NCBI GenBank assembly: GCA_016703765.1
Contig: JADJBL010000001.1
Coordinates: 124,001 to 188,000, forward strand
Direction of reading: 5' to 3'
DNA: 64,000 bases
Origin: Saprospirales bacterium
GTDB taxonomy: Bacteria; Bacteroidota; Bacteroidia; Chitinophagales; Saprospiraceae
In this document: positions 43,919-53,658 of the stretch, piece after piece
Layout of the letters: each line of letters opens with the position of its first letter
Numbering within the stretch: position 1 is the stretch's first letter
The notes under the pieces: generated by a model
The model's input: the letters and a program-made list of their open reading frames with translations, nothing else
What the model was told of the DNA's origin: nothing
Database searches by the model: none
Position numbers and translations under genes: made by a program

Positions 43919-44638
43919 ATGAAAGTGATCATTTTTGGTCTCGGCAACTTCGGACAATCGCTGGCACTTTACCTCACGGAAACGGGAAGCGAGGTCATCG
44001 GAGTCGATAAAGACCTGTACAAGGTGGAGTTAATCAAAGACAAGATCGCCCATACCGTGAGCCTGGACTCCACCAACGAAATGGCTTTCGAGGTGCTTCC
44101 ACTGAAAGATACCGACGTGGCCGTCGTGGCCATCGGCGAAAACGAGGGAGCAGCCATCATCACCACGGCGATCCTGAAAAAATATCCCCATATCAAGATC
44201 ATCAGCCGTTCTTTGTCGCCGATACACGACACGGTGCTGCAGGCCATGGGCGTGCACATGATCGTGCACCCGGAGCAGGAGGCCGCCGAACGCCTGACCC
44301 GGAAACTCAACTTCAAGAAAGTGCTGGAAAACTTTATCGTCGACGAGCATTATTCCATCTCCGAGATTCGCCTCCCGACGGCCATCGAAGGGAAAACCAT
44401 CCAGGAATGCGGCTTCCGCGAAAAACATCGGCTCAATATCATCACCATCCTCCGGAAAAAGGAAAAGGCCAATATTCTGGGCAGAAAGATCAGCTATCAG
44501 GAGTCCATCGGTCTTCCTACACCGGACATGAAGTTCGAAAAGGGGGATGTGCTCGTCGTGTTCGGCTCCAATAACTCCATCGAAAATTACTGCAACGTCA
44601 ATAAGATCCCCGAAGATCAGGAACTGGTGAGCTTATAG
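43919..44638 (+). CDS. TrkA/KtrA-type potassium channel regulatory subunit
   Basis: A 239-residue cytosolic RCK protein gating the TrkH/KtrB channel. The Rossmann motif FGLGNFGQSLALYL is at residues 6-19, followed by GVDKDLYKVELI, the nucleotide-binding Asp/Lys. The RCK_C domain is at about 140-225 (SISEIRLPTAIEGKTIQECG, KGDVLVVFGSNNSIENY). The single RCK unit is the KtrA form. It lies downstream of the broken channel gene; if the break is real, this subunit is orphaned. Its 3' end overlaps the convergent reductase gene by 6 bp. Confidence 0.93.
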   Translation: MKVIIFGLGNFGQSLALYLTETGSEVIGVDKDLYKVELIKDKIAHTVSLDSTNEMAFEVLPLKDTDVAVVAIGENEGAAIITTAILKKYPHIKIISRSLSPIHDTVLQAMGVHMIVHPEQEAAERLTRKLNFKKVLENFIVDEHYSISEIRLPTAIEGKTIQECGFREKHRLNIITILRKKEKANILGRKISYQESIGLPTPDMKFEKGDVLVVFGSNNSIENYCNVNKIPEDQELVSL

Positions 44639-45154
44639 AGGGGTCAGCACCAGGTGCACCATGCCACTGGGATAGATTTTGCTCGATTGCAGTTTCAGGG
44701 AGGTAGTCACCGAACTCGGCGCGAACAGCGGCAAGCCGACGCCCAGCACCGTAGGCTGGATAAAGAGAAGGATCTCGTCGATCAGCCCCGCATTCAACAA
44801 AATGGTATTGATCTGCCCTCCGCCAACCAGCCAGATCGTCTTGCCGGGCTGCTCCTTCAAATTTCGCACAAACCCGGGAATATCTTCGGTCACGAATTCC
44901 ACATGTGGGTCCGGCAGCCTGTTTTTATCCCTCGTAAATACATAGCTTTTTTGCTCGGGGTAGGGGTTTGCCACGCCGAAGCCCCGCACCACCTCATAGG
45001 TTTTGTACCCCATCAGCACGGTATCTACACTGGAGACAAAGGCTTCATAGCCGTAGTCCTCCCCGTCGGGGGAAAACAGCCAGTCGAGTCCGCCATTCGG
45101 CCGGGCGATAAAGCTGTCGAGGCTGGAGGCGATGTATAGAGTTACCTTTCTCAT
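44633..45154 (-). CDS. dihydrofolate-reductase-like (RibD C-terminal) protein
   Basis: A 173-residue NADPH-dependent reductase-fold protein: TLYIASSLDSFIARPNGGLD at the start, the VLMGYKTYEVV helix motif, and KTIWLVGGGQINTILLNAGL. This is the small stand-alone RibD_C/DHFR family with unknown substrate, frequently near regulatory or antibiotic-related genes. The ATG at 45154 gives the conserved start and follows nrdJ by 7 bp, so it is probably co-transcribed with it. Whether it reduces folate is not evident. Confidence 0.88.
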   Translation of the reverse strand: MRKVTLYIASSLDSFIARPNGGLDWLFSPDGEDYGYEAFVSSVDTVLMGYKTYEVVRGFGVANPYPEQKSYVFTRDKNRLPDPHVEFVTEDIPGFVRNLKEQPGKTIWLVGGGQINTILLNAGLIDEILLFIQPTVLGVGLPLFAPSSVTTSLKLQSSKIYPSGMVHLVLTPL

Positions 45155-45161
45155 AAAATAA

Positions 45162-47741
45162 CTACCCACACTCCGAATACCCGCAACTCTTGCAAATCAG
45201 ACAACCCTCCTTGTAGAGCAACCCGTCGTGGTCGCCGCAATCGGGGCAGGTGCTATTGGTGGCTTGCGTACCGTCGGGGATGTATTTCTTCAGGGCGCGG
45301 ATGACGCCGTTTTTCCACGTATTGATGAATTCGTCCTCTACGTTGAGGCCTTCGATGAGGTCGATGACCTTGAGGATGGGCATGCCGTGGCGGATCACAC
45401 CGGAGAGGAGCTTGGCGTAATTCCAGTATTCTTTATTGAATGAACGCGACAGCCCTTCAATCGTAACGCGGTAGCCCTCGTGGTCGAGGAACTGAAAATC
45501 GTAGCGGTTGTGCCCGTCGGCGCCTTTGTTCTTCATAACCCAGCCCCCGTCGACGTAATCGGGCAGGCGGAAAGTATCGACGGCGCGGCCGGTGAATATC
45601 TCGTAGGGACGGCTGTCGTACAGGCCTACTACGGCGATCCAGCTCTCTTTCTCGTTCATGAACCGCACCACGTCGGCTTCCAGGCGCGGTGGGCGTTTCG
45701 GGGGCATGGTCTCCCGGAATGCGGGTTCGTTTTCTTTATTTCCGTTGTCGGAAATCAAAACGCCCGAGCGGGAACCGTCGCGGTAAATGGTGCAGCCCTT
45801 GCACCCTACCTCCCAGGCGGTCTGGTATATCTTTTTCACCATCTCGAACGTGGTCTCCTCCGGCACGTTCACCGTGACGCTGATAGAGTGGTCCACCCAT
45901 TTTTGAATAGCGCCCTGCATCTTGACCTTTTGCACCCAGTCCACATCGTTGGCCGTGGCTCCATGATAGGGCGATTTGGCCAGAATGACCTGGAGTTCAT
46001 CCGCCGGCATCTTGGTCACCTGATCGACGTCGTATCCTTTTACTTTGAGCCAGTCGACGAACTTGTGGTGAAAAACGTGGAATTCCTCCCAATGGTCGCC
46101 CACCTCGTCGATGAAGGAAACCTTGACATCCTTGTCGTTGGGGTTCACTTTGCGCCGGCGGAGGTAGCTGACCAGGAAGGTGGGCTCGATGCCCGAGGTG
46201 GTCTGCGTCATCAGGCTGGTGGTGCCGGTCGGCGCGATCGTCAGCAGGGCGATATTCCGGCGGCCGTATTTGACCATGTCGTCGTACAGTTGCGGATCGG
46301 CTTCCTTGAGGCGGTTGATGTAGGGGTTGTTGGCCTCCCGAATGGGGTCGTAGATCGGAAAGGGGCCCCTTTCCCGGGCCATCGTCACCGAGGAGCGGTA
46401 GGCGTTGACCGCCAGGCTGCGCTGCACGTTTACGGCAAACTCTATGGCTTCGTCGCTCCCGTAGCGGATACCCAGGGCGGCGAGCATATCGCCCTCCGCG
46501 GTGATGCCCACCCCCGTGCGGCGGCCTTCCACGCAGGTCTTCTGGATCTTTCTCCAAAGTTCGCGCTCAGTGGCCTTCAGGTTGTCGGCCTCGGGGTCTT
46601 TGGCAATTTTATCCTGGATGAGGGCGATCTTTTCCAGTTCCATGTCGATGATGTCGTCCATCATCCGCTGGGCCAGCTGCACGTGGGTTTCAAACTTTTT
46701 GAAGTTGAAGCTGGCACGCTCGGTAAAGGGCTGGTCCACGTAACTGAACAGGTTGATAGCCAACAGGCGGCAACTGTCGTAGGGGCAAAGCGGGATTTCC
46801 CCGCAGGGGTTGGTCGACACCGTGCGGTATCCGAGGTCGGCGTAGCAATCCGGTACCGATTCGCGGATGATGGTATCCCAGAACAGCACGCCCGGTTCGG
46901 CCGATTTCCAGGCATTGTAGATGATCTTGTCCCAGAGGTCGGACGCGTCGATCGTTTTTTCAAAAACGGGATTTTCGGACCCGATCGGGTATTGCTGGGT
47001 ATAGGGTTGTCCCGCCAGGACGGCCTTCATGAAGGCATCGTCGATGCGCACCGACACGTTGGCGCCTGTCACTTTGCCGCGCTCCATTTTTGCGTCGATA
47101 AAATCGCCCGCGTCGGGGTGCTTGATGGATACCGAGAGCATGAGGGCGCCACGCCTTCCGTCCTGAGCTACTTCCCGGGTGGAGTTGGAGTAGCGCTCCA
47201 TAAAGGGAACGATGCCCGTCGAGGTCAGGGCGCTGTTCATCACCGGAGTGCCCTTCGGGCGAAGGTGGGACAGGTCATGCCCGACGCCGCCGCGGCGTTT
47301 CATCAACTGTACCTGCTCCTCGTCGATGCGCATGATCCCGCCGTAGGAATCGGCGCCGTTTCCGATGACAAAGCAATTGGACAGGGAGGAGACCTGGTAG
47401 TTGTTTCCGATGCCCGCCATGGGACTTCCCTGGGGCACGATGTATTTGAAATTGCTGAGCAGTTCGTATAGTTGTTCCTCCGTCGCCGGGTTGGGATACT
47501 TCTGTTCGATGCGGGCCAGCTCGCGGGCGATGCGCCGGTGCATCTGGTCGGGATTTTTCTCGTAGATGCGGCCGTAAGAATCCTTGAGGGCATATTTGTT
47601 TACCCAAACGCTGGCCGCTAATTCGTCGCCGTCGAAGTAGGCGACCGATGCTTTCAGAGCTTCTTCATAGGTATAGATTTTTGGGGCCTTGCCGTTGGCT
47701 TGTACCTCCGGCTCGGACATACTGGTAACAGGGGTGTTCAT
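45162..47741 (-). CDS. nrdJ: adenosylcobalamin-dependent ribonucleotide reductase (class II)
   Basis: An 859-residue enzyme that makes deoxyribonucleotides using a B12 radical. Class II features: CFVIGNGADSYGGIM and RRGGVGHDLSHLRPKGTPV (cysteine and radical-site region), the STNPCGEIPLCPYDSC active-site loop, TGTTSLMTQTTSGIEP, and the C-terminal redox zinc-finger tail (CPDCGDHDG, CLICKSCGYSECG). No NrdA-type allosteric cone or NrdB gene is present in the window. Works with or without oxygen, fitting the oxygen-responsive island nearby. I looked for a cobalamin riboswitch upstream and found none. It may be the only RNR in the window; the genome may have others. Confidence 0.95.
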   Translation of the reverse strand: MNTPVTSMSEPEVQANGKAPKIYTYEEALKASVAYFDGDELAASVWVNKYALKDSYGRIYEKNPDQMHRRIARELARIEQKYPNPATEEQLYELLSNFKYIVPQGSPMAGIGNNYQVSSLSNCFVIGNGADSYGGIMRIDEEQVQLMKRRGGVGHDLSHLRPKGTPVMNSALTSTGIVPFMERYSNSTREVAQDGRRGALMLSVSIKHPDAGDFIDAKMERGKVTGANVSVRIDDAFMKAVLAGQPYTQQYPIGSENPVFEKTIDASDLWDKIIYNAWKSAEPGVLFWDTIIRESVPDCYADLGYRTVSTNPCGEIPLCPYDSCRLLAINLFSYVDQPFTERASFNFKKFETHVQLAQRMMDDIIDMELEKIALIQDKIAKDPEADNLKATERELWRKIQKTCVEGRRTGVGITAEGDMLAALGIRYGSDEAIEFAVNVQRSLAVNAYRSSVTMARERGPFPIYDPIREANNPYINRLKEADPQLYDDMVKYGRRNIALLTIAPTGTTSLMTQTTSGIEPTFLVSYLRRRKVNPNDKDVKVSFIDEVGDHWEEFHVFHHKFVDWLKVKGYDVDQVTKMPADELQVILAKSPYHGATANDVDWVQKVKMQGAIQKWVDHSISVTVNVPEETTFEMVKKIYQTAWEVGCKGCTIYRDGSRSGVLISDNGNKENEPAFRETMPPKRPPRLEADVVRFMNEKESWIAVVGLYDSRPYEIFTGRAVDTFRLPDYVDGGWVMKNKGADGHNRYDFQFLDHEGYRVTIEGLSRSFNKEYWNYAKLLSGVIRHGMPILKVIDLIEGLNVEDEFINTWKNGVIRALKKYIPDGTQATNSTCPDCGDHDGLLYKEGCLICKSCGYSECG

Positions 47742-47853
47742 AAAGTCCTAATTATATTTTGAATGGGAAATGGTTCCGTCTGCTTTCAAGGTACGGATAG
47801 GGATAGACAAATGGGGGAGATAGCGAGGAATAAATTTCCACAGGGTGTGGATA

Positions 47854-47936
47854 ATTAGTTTTTAGTTTTTAGTGCTTAGTTTTTAGTAGAGCTTCCTCAA
47901 CAACTAAAAACTAAGCACTAAAAACTAAAAATTAAT
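47854..47936. repeat. 34-bp near-perfect inverted repeat of TAGTTTTTAG words
   Basis: Arms 47854-47887 and 47903-47936 (29 bp perfect, extended 5 bp with one G.U pair) with a 15-nt loop. It covers the stop codon of the caspase gene and runs toward nrdJ. No T-run follows on the minus strand. Same class of word repeat as the elements at 4464, 15503 and 17859. Confidence 0.85.
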
Positions 47937-49959
47937 CTTTCGGAACCATCATCTTTAACTCCACCAGCCTCGTGATCCAATCATTGGCATTGGCATCCTG
48001 ATCTGCTTTGGCGGCGCCGATAAAACGGCTGCGCTCCGAAAGCGGGCCGGGGAGAGCGGGTAGCTCGAGGGCGGTGACGTCGACATTGTCCTCCGTGCTG
48101 GCGACAAAGAGCAGCCAGGCGGGGCTGTAGGGAAGATTGAAGGCCAGGACTTCCGGCTCGCAGGAGAGGCTGAGGGGAAACTCCCCCTGAGGCGTATAGA
48201 TCGTGTCGATGATTTTCTGCTCCCCGGGGTTGAGGCCAAAGCCGGGCGGGTTGAGGAAGTTGGGATAGGCTTCGAAATTGAGGGACAGGCTGACCACCGA
48301 TACGTACAACTTGCGGTTGTACTTATTCTTTATGGTCACGGTGACCTTTCCCGCCGGAGCGCCGTTCTGCTCGATCAGTGTGGGCGACCAAGATTCCTTT
48401 TCGAGGGGAATCTCCTCCCATTGGCCCGTTTTGTCCTCCATGTCCATTTTCAACTCCAGCGGAAAGCCTCCGCGGAACAGGAAGCTCTTCGGGTTGTGGA
48501 GGTTTCGCACGTATTCCCACTGCGCGATATGCTTCAAATGCGAGGCGATCGTCTTTTCGGGGAAGGTATCGTCCAGGTTATTGGCCGGCATGACCAGGGG
48601 ACGGATCTGCTTTTGCCCTTTCTTGTCGTGGTAATACCTTTGCTCGCCGGGGTAAGTGATCAGGTGGGCGAAGCCGTTGATGCCCTCTTTTTGGGTAATG
48701 ACGCAGTAGTCGGCCTCGAATTCTTTTTGGGTAACGGACAGGTTGCTGATCGCATCCAGTTCTTTTTTCAGCTTCTCCCCCTCCTTTTTATATGCAGCAT
48801 CCTGTTCGAGGTAAATCTTGATCGGGGCAGATTGAAAATCGGCCATGTAGCCCTTTAGCCCGTTGGCTTTCTGGGCGGTTTCCTCGTCCTTTCCTTCAAA
48901 ACGAAGGGTGGTATAGTCCGGGAATACGCCCGTGACCTGGCCCTTGAGTTTTTCCTTTCCACCTTCCACCTCCACTTCGATCACCTGGCCGCGGCCGGAG
49001 ACGCCGTGCAGGGCGCCCATGTCCATGATCCAGCCGGCCTGTTTGTTTTTGACCACGTTCCCGTAGAGGGGTCTGCCCTCTTCATTTTTTCCGAGGAAGG
49101 TGGTAAAAGCCAGGGCCAGGTCGCCCCCCTGCGCATAGATCTGGGGGGTTTGCATGTACTGGTTCTTGACATAATTTTTGATGCGGCTTCGCAGGTCGTT
49201 GTAGGTCACCGCTCCCCTGGAACGGCGCAGGATATCGAGCAGGTTTTTAGTGAAAATGCCCTCGCCCCCGACCTCGTAGGCCGATTCGTCGTTGCGGCAG
49301 GCGGCCAGCTGGATATGCTTTCCCTCGGGGATCACTTCGTACATGGGTTTCTTGCGAAGGTCTTCGGGGTCGATGTTTTTCGAGAAAATAAAATCGCTCC
49401 AGTCCCTTTTTGGGAAAGAGCCTCCCCCGAAGCGGGCGACCAGGCGTTTTTCGGCAATTTCGGGAACCTGCTCCCCCAAATGCACATTCCGGGTGTTTTC
49501 CCCGGAGTGGCAACAATCGAAAACCGTCACGATATGGGCGCCGGTTTTGTCCCAGAGTTGGTGGATCAGCCAGCGCAGCTCTTTATTGGACAGGAAGCGG
49601 TAGACCTCCCGGTCTTTCTCAACGCTGTCGTAGCAAACGAGGCATTCGAGCTTGCCGTCGGGTTCAAAGCGCCAGATCCCGGTGTCGGCAGCCTCCTGGG
49701 TGCCGTGTCCGGAGTAGTAAAAGTAGGCCACATCTCCCTTTTTAGCCTGCCCGAGGTGCTCCTGGAAGGCTTTTACGATATTGCCCTTTGTGGCGTCCTT
49801 GTCGAGAAGGGTCACGGTTTTCACTTCCTGGAAATCGGCTTTTTCTCCTTCCAGGTATTCTTTCATCCGCTGGAGGTCGTTGGCGCAACCCGGAAGCTTG
49901 GCCACCGGAGGCAGGTAATTGCTGACACCAGCCAGCAGGGCATAGAGAGTTGGTTTCAT
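47932..49959 (-). CDS. caspase-like (peptidase C14) protein with DUF4384-like tail
   Basis: A 675-residue protein without a signal peptide. The N-terminal 270 residues are a metacaspase-like domain: His85 in YYSGHGTQ and Cys150 in VFDCCHSGEN form the dyad; NKELRWLIHQLWDKTGAHIV lies between. The linker at about 310-520 is beta-rich. The C-terminal 150 residues resemble DUF4384 (KLYVSVVSLSLNFEAYP, GEQKIIDTIYTPQGEFPLS). Caspase-DUF4384 proteins occur widely in bacteria and may take part in stress or defence; no effector partner is next to it. The ATG at 49959 is chosen. It follows the spermidine-synthase-like gene by 44 bp on the same strand. Confidence 0.88.
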   Translation of the reverse strand: MKPTLYALLAGVSNYLPPVAKLPGCANDLQRMKEYLEGEKADFQEVKTVTLLDKDATKGNIVKAFQEHLGQAKKGDVAYFYYSGHGTQEAADTGIWRFEPDGKLECLVCYDSVEKDREVYRFLSNKELRWLIHQLWDKTGAHIVTVFDCCHSGENTRNVHLGEQVPEIAEKRLVARFGGGSFPKRDWSDFIFSKNIDPEDLRKKPMYEVIPEGKHIQLAACRNDESAYEVGGEGIFTKNLLDILRRSRGAVTYNDLRSRIKNYVKNQYMQTPQIYAQGGDLALAFTTFLGKNEEGRPLYGNVVKNKQAGWIMDMGALHGVSGRGQVIEVEVEGGKEKLKGQVTGVFPDYTTLRFEGKDEETAQKANGLKGYMADFQSAPIKIYLEQDAAYKKEGEKLKKELDAISNLSVTQKEFEADYCVITQKEGINGFAHLITYPGEQRYYHDKKGQKQIRPLVMPANNLDDTFPEKTIASHLKHIAQWEYVRNLHNPKSFLFRGGFPLELKMDMEDKTGQWEEIPLEKESWSPTLIEQNGAPAGKVTVTIKNKYNRKLYVSVVSLSLNFEAYPNFLNPPGFGLNPGEQKIIDTIYTPQGEFPLSLSCEPEVLAFNLPYSPAWLLFVASTEDNVDVTALELPALPGPLSERSRFIGAAKADQDANANDWITRLVELKMMVPKD

Positions 49960-50003
49960 CGTAAACAATGCCTTTTGAAGAGGTAATGAATGATCCCCTA
50001 AAA

Positions 50004-51515
50004 CTAGTATTTTTTGTATTGGGAAAAAAACAAGGTATAGGATTGATTATACAATTTCCGCCAATCGGCAGAAGCACGGGCATACATTTCGAGCTGCGGC
50101 GCCTGATCGGTGAGCACTTTGGCGGCGCTCGTATCGACAAATGCAGAGGGGATAAAATAATCCGGAAGCCCTGGCCATTGCTTTTTTTCTCTACTGCCGA
50201 TCAGCAGGAGGTTTCGCTCCTGTTCCGGGCCCGGCGTCGTAAACAGACCGATTTGAAACCCGGCCTGCTGGAGGGTTTTGTACAAACAGCGGGTAATGGC
50301 GCCCCGATCGCCCTCCAGATATCCGTAGAAGTTGATGATCAAAATGCCGTCTTCCGAGAGCCGGGCTTTTGCAGCCAGCAGCCCTTCCACCGTGAGAATA
50401 TGCTCCGGCGCCGATTCGCTGATAAAAGTATCGAAAATGATGACCTCGTATATATTAGGAGTCGTCCTTAAAAAATGCCTGGCATCGTCGATGACGACTT
50501 TTTGCCGGGCCGGCAAACCGAAATAACGAACGGCGATTTCCTTCATCCGGGCGTCGATCTCTACCACCTCCAAATCCAGGTCGAGATCGCGAAGCCTTCC
50601 CACCAGGGTGCCGCCGCCCATACCCAGCAGGAGGACCTTGCTACCCGCAGGATATGCCTCGGCAAAAAGGGGGATATACCGCGTGTATTCCCAAAAATCA
50701 AAGGCCGGGTCGTTCAGGTTCGCGACCGTTTGCAGAGTGTTGTTTACGATCAGGGCGCGCGCGGAAATGGTGCTGTCGCCGGAAGGAAGGGGAAGGTCGG
50801 CTACCTTTACCTGCCCGAGCATCCCCTCGGAATGATACAAAGTCTGGGCTCCCGCCCGTCCTGCCGTTTCCAGTTTCCAGCGCATCCCGGCGAGTCCTGC
50901 GAGCAAAGGCAGCAATACAAAAGCGACGGCGTAGACCCGGAGCCGGAGGAGGGAAAAGGCGGGAAGCAGACAGAGCAGCAAGCCGGTAGTGATGGCGGGG
51001 TAATTGATCCCCCATTGCGGAATAATGTAAAAGCCGAAGAGGAAAGTAGTGAGGATACCGCCCAGTGTGGAAACGGCGTACACCGTGCCGGCGCTGTTGC
51101 CTGCGCTTTTAATCTCGGTGTTCAGCAGGTTGATAATCAGAGGGGAAACCATTCCCATGAAAACGAGGGGCGGAAACATGAACACCAGCAGCGAAAACAC
51201 TGCCCCCCATTGAAGGGTCCAAACAAGCGTTTCCTCCATGATCCATTCGCTGGTAAAGGGCATCAGGGCGGTAAATAGTCCGGCCGCGATCATGATCCAA
51301 TACAGAAGGGCGGGCTTGTTCTGGTATTTTTGGGAAAGGATGCCACCGGCAAAGTAGCCGGTCATCAGGCCTCCCAGGGTGAGGCCCAATGCTGCGGCCC
51401 ACACGTACAGGGAGGTTCCGAAGTAAGGCGCAAGCATTTTTGCGCCAATCAGTTCACAGGCCATCACTGCGCTGCCTTCGAGAAAAGAAAGGAGGAATAA
51501 GTAATTCCGCTTCAT
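50004..51515 (-). CDS. membrane-fused spermidine-synthase-like methyltransferase-fold protein
   Basis: A 503-residue protein. Residues 1-230 have about seven transmembrane helices (MKRNYLFLLSFLEGSAVMAC, YFGTSLYVWAAALGLTLGGL). Residues 235-480 form the spermidine-synthase fold with VLLLGMGGGTLVGRL, VVEIDARMKEIA and VVIDDARHFLR. Such fused proteins rarely have the full polyamine-binding set and their reaction is unknown. The ATG at 51515 is the start of the first membrane helix. Divergent from thrS and likely co-transcribed with the caspase gene. Confidence 0.87.
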   Translation of the reverse strand: MKRNYLFLLSFLEGSAVMACELIGAKMLAPYFGTSLYVWAAALGLTLGGLMTGYFAGGILSQKYQNKPALLYWIMIAAGLFTALMPFTSEWIMEETLVWTLQWGAVFSLLVFMFPPLVFMGMVSPLIINLLNTEIKSAGNSAGTVYAVSTLGGILTTFLFGFYIIPQWGINYPAITTGLLLCLLPAFSLLRLRVYAVAFVLLPLLAGLAGMRWKLETAGRAGAQTLYHSEGMLGQVKVADLPLPSGDSTISARALIVNNTLQTVANLNDPAFDFWEYTRYIPLFAEAYPAGSKVLLLGMGGGTLVGRLRDLDLDLEVVEIDARMKEIAVRYFGLPARQKVVIDDARHFLRTTPNIYEVIIFDTFISESAPEHILTVEGLLAAKARLSEDGILIINFYGYLEGDRGAITRCLYKTLQQAGFQIGLFTTPGPEQERNLLLIGSREKKQWPGLPDYFIPSAFVDTSAAKVLTDQAPQLEMYARASADWRKLYNQSYTLFFSQYKKY

Positions 51516-51663
51516 TCTAAAAAACCTTACTTTTGCAGTCCAAATCCCGGCGCTTAAAATTAACGCTTCACCGGGTGCTTGGGGAACCAATTGACCGGGC
51601 TTTAACCTTTCGTTAATACATCCCCTCCATTACTTACGAATCAACTGATCTGAAACCGCAAAC

Positions 51664-53592
51664 ATGATACATATCACTTTACCCGACGGCTCCGTTCGCC
51701 CCTATTCCGAAGGAGTCACCGCCATGGACGTAGCCCTCTCCATCAGCGAAGGATTGGCCCGCAACGTACTCTCCGCCAAGGTCGACGGCGAGGTATGGGA
51801 TGCCTCCCGCCCTATCCAAAAAGACGCAACCCTGCAGTTGCTCACATGGGACAATCCGGAGGGGAAATCCACTTTCTGGCATTCCAGCGCCCACCTGATG
51901 GCGGAAGCCCTCGAGGCCCTTTATCCGGGCATCAAATTCGGCATCGGACCGCCTATCGAAAGCGGGTTTTACTACGATGTGGACCCGGGCGAACGGCCCA
52001 TCTCCGCCGACGATTTCAAAAAGATCGAAGACAAGATGCTGGAACTGTGCCGGCAGAAAAACAACTATATCCGCACGGAAGTCTCCAAAGCCGACGCGAT
52101 CGCCTATTTCACCGAAAAGGGCGACGAATACAAGCTCGAACTCATCCGCGACCTGGAGGACGGCCAGATCACTTTCTACCAGCAGGGCGGCTTTACCGAC
52201 CTGTGCAAGGGACCGCATATTCCCGATACGGGACGCATCAAAGCCGTCAAGCTGATGAGCCTGGCCGGGGCTTACTGGCGGGGCGACGAAAAGAACAAGC
52301 AATTGACGCGGATCTACGGCATCACCTTCCCCAAGCAAAAGGAGCTCGACGAGTACCTCGAAATGCTGGAGGAAGCCAAAAAACGCGACCACCGCAAGCT
52401 GGGCGCCGAACTGGAGTTGTTCATGTTCTCCGAAAAAGTAGGGGCGGGGTTGCCCATCTGGTTGCCCAAAGGCACGGCCCTTCGCAGCCGCCTGGAGGAT
52501 TTTCTCAAAAAAGAGCAGATCAAGCGCGGCTACACCCCGGTGATCACCCCGCATATCGGCAAGAAAGAACTCTATGTCACCTCCGGCCACTTCGCGAAAT
52601 ACGGGGAGGACAGTTTCCAGCCCATGCTGACCCCGAAAGATGGCGAGATTTTCATGCTCAAGCCGATGAACTGCCCTCACCACTGCGAGATCTTCGGCCA
52701 CCGGCCCCGATCCTATAAGGAATTGCCCCTGCGCATCGCCGAATTCGGCACGGTCTACCGCTACGAACAAAGCGGCGAGCTGCACGGCCTGACCAGGGTG
52801 CGCGGATTTACGCAAGACGATGCACACCTGTTCTGCACGGCCGACCAGGTCAAGGACGAATTCCTCGGAGTGCTCGACCTGACCACTTTTGTGCTCCGGA
52901 AACTGGGCTTTTCCAACTACACGGCGCAGATCTCTCTCCGCGATCCGGACCACAAGAGCAAGTACATCGGTTCGGATGAGAACTGGGAAAAGGCCGAGCG
53001 TGGGATCATCGAAGCGACTCAGGAGGCGGGCCTACAAACTGTGACAGCTATAGGAGAAGCGGCGTTCTACGGTCCGAAGCTCGATTTCATGGTGAAAGAC
53101 GCCCTCCGGCGCTCCTGGCAATTGGGTACCATCCAGGTCGATTACAACCTTCCCGAGCGATTTCAACTCGAGTACATCGGCGCCGACAATAAGGCTTACC
53201 GCCCCGTAATGATCCACCGCGCGCCCTTCGGCTCCATGGAGCGTTTCATCGGGGTGCTCATCGAGCATTCGGCGGGCAACTTCCCGCTCTGGCTCACGCC
53301 CGAGCAATTTGCCGTGCTACCTATCAGCGATAAATATAACGACTACGCCAGGGAAGTGCTTGCCCAGCTGTCGGCCAAAGACCTCCGCGGTATTTTGGAC
53401 GATCGCAGCGAAAAAGTGAACCGCAAGATCCGCGATGCCGAGGTGAGGAAAACGCCCTACATGGTCATCGTGGGGGAGAAAGAAGCCGAATCGCGGACGA
53501 TCTCCGTCCGAAAACACGGGGAAGGGGATCTGGGAGATATGAGCGTGGATCAGTTTGCGGATTTTCTCCACAAATTAGAGGAGGAGAATTAG
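51664..53592 (+). CDS. thrS: threonyl-tRNA synthetase
   Basis: A 642-residue class II synthetase that charges tRNA-Thr. TGS domain at 1-60; editing domain with [17 protein letters not shown] and later [10 protein letters not shown]; catalytic core with [15 protein letters not shown], the zinc-binding [10 protein letters not shown], motif 2 [20 protein letters not shown], and motif 3 [16 protein letters not shown]; anticodon-binding domain after 540. The length is normal and all motifs intact. The usual infC-rpmI-rplT operon does not follow; a short T9SS-domain gene does. Confidence 0.97.
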   Translation: MIHITLPDGSVRPYSEGVTAMDVALSISEGLARNVLSAKVDGEVWDASRPIQKDATLQLLTWDNPEGKSTFWHSSAHLMAEALEALYPGIKFGIGPPIESGFYYDVDPGERPISADDFKKIEDKMLELCRQKNNYIRTEVSKADAIAYFTEKGDEYKLELIRDLEDGQITFYQQGGFTDLCKGPHIPDTGRIKAVKLMSLAGAYWRGDEKNKQLTRIYGITFPKQKELDEYLEMLEEAKKRDHRKLGAELELFMFSEKVGAGLPIWLPKGTALRSRLEDFLKKEQIKRGYTPVITPHIGKKELYVTSGHFAKYGEDSFQPMLTPKDGEIFMLKPMNCPHHCEIFGHRPRSYKELPLRIAEFGTVYRYEQSGELHGLTRVRGFTQDDAHLFCTADQVKDEFLGVLDLTTFVLRKLGFSNYTAQISLRDPDHKSKYIGSDENWEKAERGIIEATQEAGLQTVTAIGEAAFYGPKLDFMVKDALRRSWQLGTIQVDYNLPERFQLEYIGADNKAYRPVMIHRAPFGSMERFIGVLIEHSAGNFPLWLTPEQFAVLPISDKYNDYAREVLAQLSAKDLRGILDDRSEKVNRKIRDAEVRKTPYMVIVGEKEAESRTISVRKHGEGDLGDMSVDQFADFLHKLEEEN

Positions 53593-53658
53593 TCGGTTAG
53601 ATTGTATGAAAAAAAACCGTATATTACCTCCTGTATTTGCTGCCGCAAACCCAGAGGA

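Noticed and set aside
45480..47471. Long plus-strand frame (663 codons) opposite nrdJ
   Set aside because: Shadow of the ribonucleotide reductase gene, no domain seen.
47742..47931. Cobalamin riboswitch near the B12-dependent nrdJ
   Set aside because: The short leader has no B12 box that I could recognise.
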